From the NCBI GenBank assembly GCA_008828725.1, contig MEHQ01002433.1, positions 157,766-221,765 on the forward strand: a stretch of 64,000 bases of DNA, written 5' to 3'. The notes below the pieces were generated by a model. That model saw nothing but the letters and a program-made list of their open reading frames with translations, had not been told where the DNA came from and made no database searches. This document shows positions 46,801 to 55,450 of this stretch, piece by piece. This DNA comes from Saccharina japonica. Lineage: Eukaryota; Sar; Phaeophyceae; Laminariales; Laminariaceae. A program made the translations under genes and the position numbers. The number at the start of each line of letters is the position of its first letter. Position 1 is the first letter of the stretch.

Positions 46801-48541
46801 GTGCAACAGGAAGTACAACATCACCGCTTCACACTTTGGCCTTTGTGACACAACCACGAACGGTGCTTTTTTGTGTTCGTGTATGTGTGCAGTGTGCAGT
46901 GTTATCAGGAGATCCATGCGATGATGTTCACATTTCCACGTACCATTTTAAAACCAAGCACACGTCGTCTAACCTCACTATCCTGTCACACAGCAGTATA
47001 CAAACAGTAGTACAGGACACCTATTCATAATACCAAGAAACTGGAAATCTGGTCCAGGCTGGATTGCTTGATTGAGAGAGGGTGCTTTCTTCACTAATTT
47101 CAAGATAGCAACTCTGTGGATACCAGGCCCCCTTCCCCTAGATAGTACCGCCTCATTACACACAAGTTCAAGGCCACCCAAGCGGGTCCTCACTCCGTTC
47201 CGTGAAGACCCGATACCCCAAGCCACCTCGGTGTGTCCTATCCTCCACACCAAACCCACACTAGAGAGAGCCTGCCAGGGGCTCCGTCCCACAACTCCCG
47301 AATTTCTTATTTTCCTCTAAATCTCAGCCTGGCTTTCTTATTAGCCTGCTTCCTATTATTAATAGGTGTCCAGTGCTATTACTGTGATTCAGTACGAGTA
47401 CTCGGAGCAGTTATAGTGGGGACGCCCGATGGTGATGATGCTACGAGTACTCCTTTTCAACTTGCGACACCCCCAGGATTTCGAGTCAATAACATCCGCG
47501 AAAGAGAGCCTTGTACAATCAGTATTAATCGAGACACTATGTAGCTTGGCAGAACAACGCGTTGCCAGCGCCAGTACGAAGACTTTTTCGAGTGCAGCAT
47601 CAGCAGGAGTACTATCCAGCTGATCCAGGCTATCCAGCGCACGGGCGATCGCACTCTCCGCTCGTGGGGAAAGGCAACAATGCTGACTTCAGGGACCACG
47701 GCAGGAGTCTACGTACACGTACCTGGTACCGGTATACGTTTATTCAGAGAAATATAGAATACCTGGTACCTGGTACTGCCTGGTATGCAAATATCTCACG
47801 TTTCGCTTGCAAAAAACAAACAACAACTCGTTGCGTCTGTTGAGTGATGTCTGCAGGTGCAGTGAGTGAGACACAGGCTAAGAGTCGCGCACCGCTGCTA
47901 CTCGTATACGTTTTACGCATCGATTACACTCGCATTCACAATTTATATGCTCCTGTTGTTGGGGTGCTGCTGCTGCTGCTCGCTACCGTACTCGTACACA
48001 TTACCAGGTACCCACACTAATAATACTACGAGTACGAGCACTATCGAGCCCAAACAAACCTCTGTGAGCGAGTGCAAGTCTATCATGGGTCATGGGTGTG
48101 TGTGTACAGGCTAAGAGTCGCGCACCGCTGCTCGTATACGTTTTACGTATCGATTACACTCGCATTCACAATATATATGTTCCTGTTGGGGTGCTGCTGC
48201 TGCTGCTGCTGCTCGCTACCGTACTCGTACACATTACCAGGTATCCACACTATAATACTATTAATAGCTGTCAGCTGTACGCGTATACGAGTAGGAGTCG
48301 TACGAGCACTACAGGTATCGAGCCCTAACAAACCTAAAACCTTTGTGAGCGAGTGCAAGTCTATCATGGATCATGGGTACATAAACAGAGCACAGCAGCA
48401 GCAACGCCTACGACCGGTACATCGGTACATACATGCCTCGCGGGACAAGCGTGGTACAAATATTTTGGTCATGCATTGAATGGTATATGTATGATACGTG
48501 GGGGCCTTGGTTTCTGGTTCTAAAAATGCAGGTATGCAACC

Positions 48542-48574
<33 letters not shown>

Positions 48575-48878
48575 TTGCCAGAACCGCGCGGGGGGGGGTG
48601 ATGGGAGCCGCCTTGCAGCGCCGCTGAATTATTATCTAGGATAAAGTACGGAAAGCGGGGGTTTTGGGTGATAGAGGTATAAAAGGACTCACCCGGCCGA
48701 TGTGTCGCCCGCACCCGAGGCACCACCCGTGCACCGGCAGCTCGAAGCGAATCTTTCCGTACTTCTCGTACTGGTTGTGACCGTTAGACCCCTGAAACTT
48801 GGAGATGCCCCCCATCTCAGGTCTCCACTCCGGAGGGTAGTACATGTTGTCGGCGCGAGCCGCGGCGAGCGTAGACAT
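33531..48878 (-). CDS. CCDC130: YJU2B/CCDC130-type splicing factor, complete, 4 exons
   Basis: Spliced CDS on the minus strand: 48693-48878, 37643-37874, 36660-36850 and 33531-34172 (186+232+191+642 nt), giving 416 aa plus stop, close to the roughly 400 aa usual for animal CCDC130. All junctions are GT-AG and phases agree (0, 1, 0). The N-terminus carries the family's YYPPEW motif (residues 14-19). A zinc-binding pair follows, CLGC (53-56) and CPSC (88-91), with the intervening GTRFNATK and the KTDPKNTDYEY segment typical of the Yju2/Saf4 (CWC16) family. Residues 140-203 (DPLYRLEHEQAD, DDYSSNARLRR) match the CCDC130 branch rather than YJU2/CCDC94. The C-terminal half is basic, low-complexity and poorly conserved, as usual. 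Family role: step-1 spliceosome factor acting in the nucleus around branching. Introns are 10,818, 792 and 2,487 nt and packed with repeats. Identity is secure; exact C-terminal usage is inferred. Confidence 0.9.
35085..35235. repeat. ~67-bp tandem pair
   Basis: TAGGCTCACAATTGGAGCT then GCATTGAATGGAGGCGT and CACTGCTGCAACGTT, twice with few differences. In intron 3 of CCDC130. An AT dinucleotide run (34997-35014) lies just upstream. Confidence 0.6.
35435..35660 (+). other. Coding-like segment in CCDC130 intron 3
   Basis: After CTTGCATACAG the plus strand reads KEPVPLKVSAGCVAVSYDP then a stop; a second frame from about 35510 reads GAVKLEGVNNTFSISMGSC. The two together look like one coding stretch with a frameshift, hence a possible relic. 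Family not recognised. Confidence 0.18.
35903..36408. mobile_element. M1 MITE carrying a P insertion
   Basis: ACGCACGCTACGGTAGAGGT at the left; CATATCGTAGCACGTGTC at the right; P at 36072-36281. The M1 word AGTACACAAAACC-AATTATTGCAC occurs on both sides of P, so a short stretch of host was duplicated as well as the TAA. Confidence 0.65.
36072..36281. mobile_element. P foldback MITE with TAA duplication
   Basis: 210 bp, GGGCCCGTATTAACGAGTAT to its inverse, TAA at 36069-36071 and 36282-36284. In intron 3 of CCDC130. Confidence 0.8.
36455..36580. repeat. ~85-bp direct repeat pair
   Basis: GTATGCTTCCCGCAAC-AT and ACACAAGCAGGA or GCACAAGCAGGA followed by GGGGTC, repeated once. Close to the donor of CCDC130 exon 3. 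Confidence 0.5.
36660..36850 (-). CDS. CCDC130: CCDC130 exon 3 (helical DPLYRLEH region)
   Basis: Acceptor GGGGCGCAG at 36851, donor GTGAGG at 36659. With the phase-1 base of exon 2 it reads V-DPLYRLEHEQADKRR, then a coiled-coil-like stretch with DDYSSNARLRRNMRSRKK and an acidic end. An R1-type G-tract repeat lies within 45 bp of this exon's 5' boundary (from about 36894), unusually close to a splice acceptor. Confidence 0.88.
36885..37125 (+). repeat. R1 heads and R2, G-tract rich, with an N
   Basis: Two successive R1 starts (G run + ACTCGATATTCATGCATG; G run + GTACTCGATAATTTTCATGC), GCCGGGACGGAG, then R2 (GTCATTTGACCATTGACTAC). Base 36944 is N, inside a G run, marking an unresolved homopolymer. 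In CCDC130 intron 2. Confidence 0.65.
37643..37874 (-). CDS. CCDC130: CCDC130 exon 2 (second zinc CxxC)
   Basis: The acceptor is a pyrimidine-rich TTTGCAG ending at 37875 and the donor is GTGCGC at 37642. It encodes GTRFNATKDQAGTYYSTK, KCPSC and KTDPKNTDYEY, the most conserved part of the family, and then a charged segment ending NKLA. It exits in phase 1. Confidence 0.9.
38085..38545. mobile_element. M1 MITE carrying a P insertion
   Basis: Left: CTATGCACGGTAGAGGTGCA. Right: CTTTACCGTAGCACGCGTC. P lies at 38131-38342 between GGTCACCTAA and AAGGAGCTCC. Confidence 0.62.
38131..38342. mobile_element. P foldback MITE
   Basis: 212 bp; left flank TAA, right flank AAG, so the duplication is imperfect here. 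In CCDC130 intron 1. Confidence 0.72.
39040..39225. mobile_element. R5 foldback element
   Basis: Ends pair as AGGACGCCTGATAAGAAACAGG and CCTGTTTCTTGTTATAGGTGTCCT. Inside: AAATCTGGTCCAGGCTGGA, CTAATTTCAAGATA, CGAATTTCTTATTT, CTCAGCCTG. About 170 bp. Related copies at 47015-47375, 51690-51880 and 52410-52575. Confidence 0.62.
39850..40010 (-). repeat. (CAG)n and reverse R3
   Basis: Ten CAG/GCA triplets at 39852-39880, an A run of 18, then R3 in reverse (CAGCTGTGAGATCGAGGATT, TCGTCGAAACTCATCTTTGC, GATACTTCGATCGCGCG). Confidence 0.65.
40388..40600. mobile_element. CCCCCAATAAGGCGG foldback
   Basis: Starts CCCCCAATAAGGCGGTG and ends ACCGCCTTATTGGGGG, with inner AAGCCGCCTTATTCATTCC, CAGTAGTCGCGCC and TTTTGACCGCC. 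Same family as the element split at 27905-28345. Confidence 0.6.
40850..41335. mobile_element. M1 MITE carrying T elements
   Basis: M1 inner words GTGGCACTTTTAGGCTG, AATTATCGGAAGTTC, TCTCCTCCAAAAGC, and right end CTCTACCGTCGCATGCGTC. At its CTCC-TTAA site sit one and a part T elements (40923-41075: CCCATTCAGAACTGAA, CCAGTTCTTAAGGTCCCACG, TTTTTCAGTTCTGAATGG). Confidence 0.58.
41340..42815. other. No gene seen
   Basis: CCDC130 intron 1. C run at 41499-41520, A/G-rich 41520-41600, small palindromes with CGCCGAAGGCGG and GCCGCAGGCG at 41870-41920 giving an open minus frame (41708-42103), a GC-rich palindrome CGGCGGTCCTCCGGGGGCCC at 42328, AT runs at 42660. No coding signal convincing enough to call. 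Confidence 0.4.
42815..42965 (+). repeat. R4 dispersed repeat, cysteine-pattern frame intact
   Basis: TTCTTCACATTAAACCTTCC, CCGTCGACATCCAGCACACC, CAGTGTCCGTGCCGATTCTT, GTACCAGTTCTGTGGTCACA, AAACTACGACACAGAGATAC. The plus frame reads VDIQHTQCPCRFFIL and RYQFCGHK. Other copies: about 44685-44790, 56130-56245, 57275-57440, 60755-60885, 63495-63545 and a minus piece at 61505-61550. Confidence 0.65.
42966..44370. other. No gene seen; (ACT)n tract
   Basis: (ACT)n at about 43720-43810 giving polyvaline/polythreonine frames. An open plus frame of 126 codons at 43882-44262 is hydrophobic but has no start context, splice sites or recognisable domain. TATATATATA near 43435. CCDC130 intron 1. Confidence 0.4.
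44375..44680 (+). repeat. ~130-bp direct repeats, TAAGACCAGCTAAGTC
   Basis: GGTTTAAGGCCATAG twice (44389, 44405), then TATAAGACCAGCTAAGTCGG, CTTGTCACGAGGAAAATAAC, TGGTCAGTAGTAA repeated at 44520-44600, and a third partial unit near 44615-44650. Confidence 0.55.
45135..45215 (-). repeat. R3, reverse copy
   Basis: CGGCAGCTGTAACAAGATCG, AGGACTTGGTTGAAACTCAT, CTTTGCGAGCTGCGTGGGAT. It ends 21 bp before a P element. Confidence 0.6.
45237..45442. mobile_element. P foldback MITE with TTA duplication
   Basis: 206 bp, TTA at 45234-45236 and 45443-45445. The left arm is more diverged (GGTCAGAACCCGCACCACC) than the right. Confidence 0.78.
45450..47010. other. No gene seen; short tandem repeats
   Basis: Short direct repeats: AAAGGCGCCGCAG (45548, 45593, 45612), CCATCGATG--TTTTGTA (45731, 45761), and GATGCTGTG-TTGG-AA (46180, 46233, 46275). 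An open plus frame at 45848-46048 (YTHASQVWAPAEVRGARSGH) has no supporting signals. CCDC130 intron 1. Confidence 0.35.
47015..47375. mobile_element. R5 element with internal insert
   Basis: AGAAACTGGAAATCTGGTCC, GGATTGCTTGATTGAGAGAG and, after about 180 bp of unrelated GC-richer sequence (47107-47296), CGAATTTCTTATTTTCCTCT, CAGCCTG, TAATAGGTGTCC. The insert has no recognisable ends. Confidence 0.5.
47870..48378 (+). repeat. ~236-bp tandem duplication
   Basis: Both units run from CAGGCTAAGAGTCGCGCACC through ACGTTTTACG-ATCGATTAC, a CTG run, ACCGTACTCGTACACATTAC and GAGTGCAAGTCTATCATGG. The second is longer in the middle (GTACGCGTATACGAGTAGGA). About 300 bp downstream of CCDC130 exon 1, in its intron 1. 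Confidence 0.75.
48693..48878 (-). CDS. CCDC130: CCDC130 exon 1 (start codon, first zinc CxxC)
   Basis: 62 codons from ATG 48878-48876 to the donor at 48692 (CGG|GTGAGT). It begins MSTLAAARADNMYYPPEW, so the family motif sits at the expected short distance from the start. An in-frame upstream reading (to about 49016) is open but low-complexity and cysteine/glutamine-rich, so the proximal Met is preferred. The exon ends within HIGR, phase 0. Confidence 0.88.
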
Positions 48879-50849
48879 GGTAGCAACAGCCTGGTGCCTG
48901 CCGCAGCAGCAACAGCAGCACTGGCTCAAGAAAAAAACTGCTGTACCGTCCGGCGCTGTTTTTACGCGAGCTGTTTCCCTGTTTTTATCGTTGGTCTTCG
49001 AATCGACCTCTTTCACAGATAAGTACTATGATGACGTTGCGCTCGATCCCTCGTCTCCAGGCTTCGCGGTGCCCCTTGTCTCCAAACTGTGGTGCAGTAA
49101 AGTTGGGGCAGCTTCGTCCAAGTCTCTGGAAACGCGGCCCAACTGGGTGCCTCGCAAAAAAACGCAAGGGTTCTGATTGGTTGTTCGCCTAATAACGCCA
49201 CTCCACTTTATACAGGGGATGGTTTGTTACAAACCCCTTTTCCCGAGTCCGAATGCATTTTTATCTAAAAATTAGTGGAAAACGACAGAGCGCAAGCGAC
49301 TGACACACCCGTGAGGCAAAAACACTCGCTTTCAGTGTGCGCGTCCTGCTCTTCTCCTTCCTCCTAAGGTTTACTGACCTTCAAGGTCCCGTACACGGCT
49401 CGAGTCTTTCCTCATCCAGGAGCCGCCGCCGACGCCGAAGGAAGCGACCTCGTCCTCTCTCCGCGTGATCAGGAAGAATAATCGTGAGTTTCCCAGTTGT
49501 CGGCAGGGTGCACCCCCCGCAATCAGCCAGACCTGCCCCGAGATTTAGCCAGCTGGTTCTGCTGTGTGTTGCTGTGCCAAGCCCGAAAAAAAAAAAGTTG
49601 GTGGAAGGATCGCACTGCCCGTTAGGCCGCTTGCATTCCTTGGGCGGCCGCCCGAGATCCATAGCCGGTTTGCGCACATCCTCTCGTCGAAATTCGGATC
49701 CGCGATCGCTTCCCGCCCGCCCCGGCCACAGAGATCGAAAAGCGATATGCCCGAAACCGAGTTCGGTCATCCCAAACAGGGTGCCTCGCGGTGCGTGAAA
49801 AGAAAAGGGTCCGCAGGGGCAAAACCAGGAGGGGCACAGTGAGGAGCACAGGCTGACTGATGTATCAGGAGGAAAGAGAACAAGGTGTTCCATTTGTTCC
49901 CAAGGTGTCTAGGTAGGGCCGGCCGCTGCTGCCCTCTCTCGCTGCATACACGCGAGCTAGATTCGCCCGGATAGATATCCGCATCATCATATCGCACGCG
50001 GGCAACCAACAACGGGCGTGCCCTCCGGCTTTTTTGCGCGGGAGGAAAACGAAAACGAAAAAAAGGCAGTCAGTCGTACTACGTACGAGTTACTTTCACT
50101 TGTTTCTAGACAAGTAAAAGCCCGCCTGCACGATTTTGCTTTTTTTTTCCCCCTCCCACACTCCACAGACGACTTGTTTGTTCCCTCCGATTTTGTTTTG
50201 ACCGGCCGGACCCATGCTGGCGCAACGTTTGCTCTGTCTACTCTACTGATTGATGTGTCTCACGTGCAGCCTTGTGTTATGTTGTACATAGCCCCCCGCC
50301 CGTTTGGGGTGTCCGCCGTGTTGCCACTGGCCGCCGGAGCTTGCAAGCGAGAGAGGAGGGGGGGGGGAGGGGGTGAAGAGAGCCAGAAAGAGCGGCCGAC
50401 ACACACGCACACCCACCCACCCAGCCGAATTTTTCTCGCGCGCGCACGCACTGACTCGCAAGCAACGAGCAAAAACGCACACACACATAGCCATCTACCC
50501 ATCATACCGACGAGTACATAAGACACTGCTGACAACAAGATGCGCAACACAAACTTGGAGTAAAACACCCACTCACTTCTAACTGCTGCTGTGCACACAC
50601 CCTGCTGCTCCTATTTTTGAATTCGTCGTTTACATTTATGTATGCAAATGAAAAAGACTTACGAGAAGAATGCACTTGCCTTTTGCTACCTGTTGTGTGT
50701 ATATGTGTACCCTCCAGCAGGGTGCTTCCTACTTACAACGGCTGGCGAAGATTAGATAGAACAACCACGACAACAACACCAACACCGACAACAACAGCAG
50801 CACCGCCACCAACAACACCAGCGGCAGCAACAGCGACAACATTAAGAAG
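48879..50849. promoter_or_regulatory. Divergent intergenic region, CCDC130 / HMG-box gene
   Basis: About 2 kb between two starts facing away from each other, so it should hold both promoters and 5'UTRs. CAG/CTG-rich near 48890-48930, GC-rich at 49380-49850 and purine/pyrimidine-rich at 50340-50500. AATAATC|GTGAGT at about 49491 is a possible 5'UTR donor for the plus-strand gene. No TATA box or specific site can be defended. Long overlapping open frames on both strands at 49380-49890 reflect GC content. Confidence 0.35.
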
Positions 50850-51130
50850 ATGGCAGCCATGATGCTTCACCAACAGCAGCAGCAGCCCTACGATGACGAG
50901 GGGGAGGAGCACGGGTACGAGGAGGAGGAGGAGGAAGAGGGAGGGGGGTACGAAGGCGCTGCCGGGGGGGGCGCCGGGTCGGCCGCCGTGGCCCGGACGC
51001 CCGGAAAGCGTCGCAAGAAGAGGGCCTACAAGAAGGCACCCAACGCACCCCGCCGGGGCAGGAGCGCCTACGTGCTCTTCTCGATGGACGCTCGGGAAGC
51101 CGTCAAAGATTCCCTTCCGCCCGGCTCCAA
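50850..51130 (+). CDS. HMG-box protein, 5' exon
   Basis: ATG at 50850; 93 codons plus 2 nt, ending at TCCAA|GTGAGT (phase 2). Order: glutamine run (8-12), strongly acidic stretch (15-30), Gly/Ala linker, basic KRRKKRAYKK (53-62), then APNAPRRGRSAYVLFSMDAR, the first helix of an HMG box. The box is cut by the intron just after PPGSK. HMG-box proteins bend DNA and act in chromatin or transcription in the nucleus. The second half of the box was not found in the remaining 12.9 kb, so the intron is very long or the next exon lies outside. It could be an HMGB-like or other HMG-box factor. Confidence 0.75.
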
Positions 51131-52400
51131 GTGAGTGCTATATTAATACCAGGTAGCGTGTATACCTTTGGTAATAGGATCGGTACTGCAGCTGTGCTGT
51201 GTACCAGGTACGCACCTGAGTTTTAGTGTGGGAGAGTGTGCAGGAAATGTGTGTTTTACCAACGAGTTTTACGTACGAGTACTCGTACAGCAGTAGGATC
51301 TACAGCAGTACATACCGCAGTCAGTGTTCCCCCGCCACCAAGAAACACCTCGTACTGCTGTCACTAATACTACAGCAGCAGCAGCAGAGTACGAGCATGG
51401 TTTACTCGTAGAACCTTGCTGTGACATCATCCTTGAACAGCCTTTAGGTAAGCCTTGGCTATTATATAGGGTTTAGTGTAGCGCTCGCCGCTGATGAGCA
51501 CGATTTCTCGTAGTCCTCCAAGTTTCTTAGCTTGCTCCAAAAATTGAGTTTATTTCTTATTACTCTGTAGGCCATTTCTTATTCTTAGACCTATACTGCA
51601 GGTTCAAGACGCACCTGAGTTCATGTTGGGAGGGAGCGTGCACATGTGCACCAACGAGTTTACAGCAGTACATTTATATACCTATACCAGGGACACTCTA
51701 TTTGTTGATGGAAATAAGAAACAGGAATGCTGGCTCAGGGTAGATTTATTATCTGGGCAAGAGAGTGCATTGTATTCTACACTTAACTTCAGTAATGCCG
51801 TCTCCTGAATTTCTTATTTTTCCCATAATTTTCAGCCTGGATTTCTGGGGTATGTCGTAGGTGTCCTGTGTATGTATCCTGTGCTTATCTACCGCAATAT
51901 CCAGCAATATGGACCCGCCGACAAAAAACGCCTAATCTAAGCAGCAAGCCTTAAAATCTTGATATTATTGTGGCACCATTTTTTTTTGTCAACCTTGCGG
52001 GCATGTCCTATTCTACTATCTACTCTTTTATACGGTACCTTGGTATGATTGCAGTAGTGTACCTCATAGGATTTAGAGTAGCGCCCGCCGCTAAGCACAT
52101 TTTCTTAATCCAATTTTCTTAGCGTCCCCCCCCCCGAAGCCAACCTGCATTTTCTTACAGTACTGGTTTATTTCTTACTTGTGGACCTATACATACGTAC
52201 AGGTATAGTCTACGTACTGCCGCATGTATGTACCAGTAAATACGTTGTACTTTCGTTGTTACCGGGATTTCTCGTAATTTCCTTCGCCGTGCTATTAATA
52301 GTTGGGAATCTTGAGAGGTTGGAGGGTCGGATCCGATCGAGTTGTCGCATTGGTTGTGTGTGGTGTACATCACCCAGCTGTATACCAGGTATGATGTCGG
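51131..52400 (+). repeat. Direct repeats and R5 copies in HMG-gene intron
   Basis: GCACCTGAGTT--GTG and GTGTGCAGGAAATGTGTG-like words recur at 51210-51270 and 51610-51665. TAG-GTTTAGTGTAGCGC-CGCCGCT recurs at 51465 and 52068, followed each time by TTTCTTA words. R5 at 51690-51880. TACCWGGTA motifs at 51147 and 51203. Confidence 0.45.
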
Positions 52401-53162
52401 GTTATTTTATTCCTTACCTGGAAGAAGCTCTGGCCCAGCCTGAATTTCTGACTTAAGAAATGGTGCACTTACACTGCCCGACGTAATTTCCCAAGATAAT
52501 CTCGCCGGGATTTCTTATTTCCGTGTAAATATTGAATCTCACCAGATTTCTTTTTGGTACTCGGTTTCTTAATTTCATCGTATTTTATACGTACTCGAGT
52601 TTTTTATACCAGGCAGCATTTTTCAGAGACTACCTATCATACCGTCACTACTGTAAGTGGTACCTACACAGCAGCAGTACACGTGGTGTGCACTGGGATA
52701 CTATGTGCCAGGTATGTACACGTTTTTTGGGACACGACTTGGAATTAGTATCAGATTTTGTTTCTCACCGGCAGAAGGGATGTCCTTATTATTCGTATAC
52801 CAGGCATATTGATATGCCTGTTATATATACAGAGTAGGTAGATACAAGGTGCATATGATATGTGTTCTTATTGATCTTAATGAACCGGAACATCTACCGT
52901 AATCTCATACATACGTTAAGGTACACAGCTACTGCTGTCATGAAACGATATTATGATAGGCTCTCGTAGCACCTGTTATGATCCGAGAACCGCAGTGTGA
53001 GTAAGAGGGTGGGCCTTTGCTTGTCAGAACACGTGACTCGGAATGACTTGAACTTTTACTGACTCGCTCACTTACTGACTGAGTGAATGCACTATGATAC
53101 TAAATGTACTCCTGCTTTGTCACTCTGGGTGGAAATATAAGGACCGTTTGTTAGGACTTTAA

Positions 53163-54078
53163 GGGGCCCCTTCGGTCATAACAAAAAAAAAGAGTACTCG
53201 AGTATTTTGAAAACAAACTGCTTCGTCTTTTTTTACAGCATCACTGTTTCTCATACAAGAACACCATACGTGGTATCTGTCCCGAAGTATAAGCCCCGTT
53301 TTATGTTCATATTCAATGTCAATGGTGCTTATATTTAGGGACAGTGGTATGTCATTACTCCTTACCGAACACGGCATAGCTCCAGTTCTAATGCTCAGAC
53401 CAGCTCCCGACCAACGCATAGATAGCTTGTTCGATCTGTATGGCCTCTATTAATAGGAGATGTTGGGGCCCTTGAATCTGCAAAGGAGGGCAGGCATTGC
53501 TGTGTTTGCTAGCACCACGAAACGGAATTGCTCAGCAGCAAGATTTTCTATCATGCCCGAGTTCCTGTTTGTTATCTACACTATGCTGTGGCCGCGTAGG
53601 ACACTACGGACGATCGAACTAGAGACAGGCAGGTTTGCCTACTATTAATAGGGCTAGTCGCTCTCGTCGAATATCTGAGTTACAAAGGTATCAGCAGCCT
53701 GAGAAACTTCCATTTTTCAAATCTTCCATTTTTCTAATTCGTCTGTATGGGTGTACCAGAGAGAGGTACGTGTATGAGGAGTCGTTTTTGAGTACGAGGC
53801 ACTTTACGCGAGGAAAACAGGCATCCGATCGATCCAGCGTCTGACACAAAAAGGTTGCCCATGACCTAAGCTCTCTAGTACGGCCTTCTTCAGGGAGTGG
53901 GTCTGAGCATTAAAACCGGAGAAATGCCGTTTTCGGTACGTGGGGAGTCCATGAAAGGTCGAAATTATACCAGGGAAAACAGCATTATTCTAACTGAACA
54001 AGTTTAAAAACAAAAAACGTTTTTTTTTTCCCTCCGAAGGTTGCAGTGTCCCTTTATTTTTTTGCCCGAAAGGGCCCC
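53163..54078. mobile_element. U element, larger copy
   Basis: About 916 bp. Ends GGGGCCCCTTCGGTCATAAC and the inverse (CCCGAAAGGGCCCCTT). Arms share with the 18.7-kb element TTTTACAGCA, AACGGCATAGCTCCAGTTCT and the inverted GAGCATTAAAACCGG, GAAATGCCGTTTTC. The left arm has its own small foldback insert (GTATCTGTCCC to GGGACAGTGGTA, about 53274-53350). The interior (53420-53850) is unrelated to the smaller copy; its short frames are not recognisable as a transposase. Confidence 0.6.
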
Positions 54079-54149
54079 TTGATATCGAGACCAAGCGGCC
54101 CTTAGATGTACGCCCATATATAGTGGTGCATGCATGACTGCTGTGACTG

Positions 54150-54470
54150 ACTACCTAAGTAAGTGCTGTTGCTGCAGCAGCAGGCGTGAAGATCAGAGGT
54201 GAGCACCTTTAAAAATAAACGTTTTTTTGGAAACCCAGCAGGCGTTTACGAGTAAGTGCTGTTGCTGCAGCAGCAGGGGTGAAGATCAGAGGTGAGCACC
54301 TTTTAAGCCCCCTCCCTCAGGTTTGTACTGTTTTTTTTTTAAACCAAGCAGGCGCTTAGTGCTGTTGCGGCAGCAGCAGGCGTGAAGATCAGAGGTGAAA
54401 ACTTGAAAAAAATCCCGGTTATAACCGTTGTTTGGAAACCTAGCAGGCGTGTATATACGAGTAGACGTTT
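54150..54470 (+). repeat. Three tandem ~100-bp units with CTGCAGCAGCAG
   Basis: GTGCTGTTGCTGCAGCAGCA, GGCGTGAAGATCAGAGGTGA, GCACCTTTTAA, a T/A run, AACC-AGCAGGCG, repeated three times (54163, 54256, 54358). Each unit holds a splice-like GCAGCAG...CAGAG|GTGAGC pattern. Confidence 0.65.
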
Positions 54471-54809
54471 GTTTTTTTGAAAAAAAAAAAAACGCGGTTT
54501 TTGGTATACGAAGTCCGGTATGGTTGTTTTTGGTATGTACGAGTAATCGTAGCCAAGGAAAGAGTGAACGCCAACAGCAGTACGAGTAAGTAGTGAAATA
54601 TAATAGCCAAAAAGCCACAAGCCTTGTTTTGTTTTCAAAAATATTGGCGAGAGCGTGATACAGTGAGTACCCTGCTCTAAGAGCGGCCCGTTGACAATCT
54701 AAAACAAGCGCTCTTGACTATACATATAACTACACATTGCTCCTATCTGTAGTGGGCAATATTTAACTTGTACTCGTAGAATAGGCGGGACATGCCGATT
54801 TGACGGCTC

Positions 54810-54898
54810 TTAACCCATTCAGAACTGAAAAAAATGATCCCACACTAATTCCAAGTAATTTGTCCCCAAATACGTGGGACCAATTCTTAAGGGGTTAA
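54810..54898. mobile_element. T element, intact
   Basis: 89 bp between TTAA and TTAA: CCCATTCAGAACTGAA, CACACTAATTCCAAGTAATT, TGTCCCCAAATACGTGGGAC, CAATTCTTAAGGGG. The clearest single copy. Confidence 0.7.
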
Positions 54899-55129
54899 AT
54901 CCGTAATATGCTCTTATCTTGGGCGCTCTTGAATCGAGGCTGCCACTACTGTACGTTTACCAGCACGCACCTGTTATGATATCTGCAATGTAAGTGCCTG
55001 GAACTTCGTGAGGCGGTGTCAGTTGTTCTCTTTTTCTACATTTTATCATATAAATAGCATGCATCTAATCAGCAGTATATATCTCTTCGTCCATGGGCCA
55101 AGCTATCATATCTGAAAAATGAAAAATAT

Positions 55130-55450
55130 CGAAAGTTCGGAAGATGGGGGCAGTAGAGGAGGAGGAGGGCGGGGGGAGAGGGGGGAGGGGGGGTACTCAC
55201 GTCGTGCACGGCCTCAATCGTATGACCATAGACCCTCGCATCCCTATAACAATGCCGGCACGGAGCACGTTGGGTTTTCACCAACAAGGCAGACATTGCT
55301 TGCACCAAGCGCGAAGCGCCGTGAGGTAATGGGCGAGTCGCATGGAGGGTGAGCTGCATCCTGCTAAGAACCGCCTGTGAGGCGGACTTGCATATGGATG
55401 ACACGCCTCCAATGCATTGATTCACTTTCTGGTGTGGCCACTTCCTGAGA
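55130..55450 (+). repeat. R1 copy with GA-rich head
   Basis: GGAGGAGGAGGGCGGGG head, GTACTCACGTCGTGCACGG, GCCGGCACGGAGCACGTTGG, AGCGCGAAGCGCCGTGAGG, CTGCTAAGAACCGCCTGTGA, CATTGATTCACTTTCTGGTG. Full-length. Confidence 0.65.

Noticed and set aside
49380-49890. Long overlapping frames on both strands between CCDC130 and the HMG-box gene
   Set aside because: GC-rich promoter/5'UTR sequence; none has a recognisable domain, and the strands conflict.
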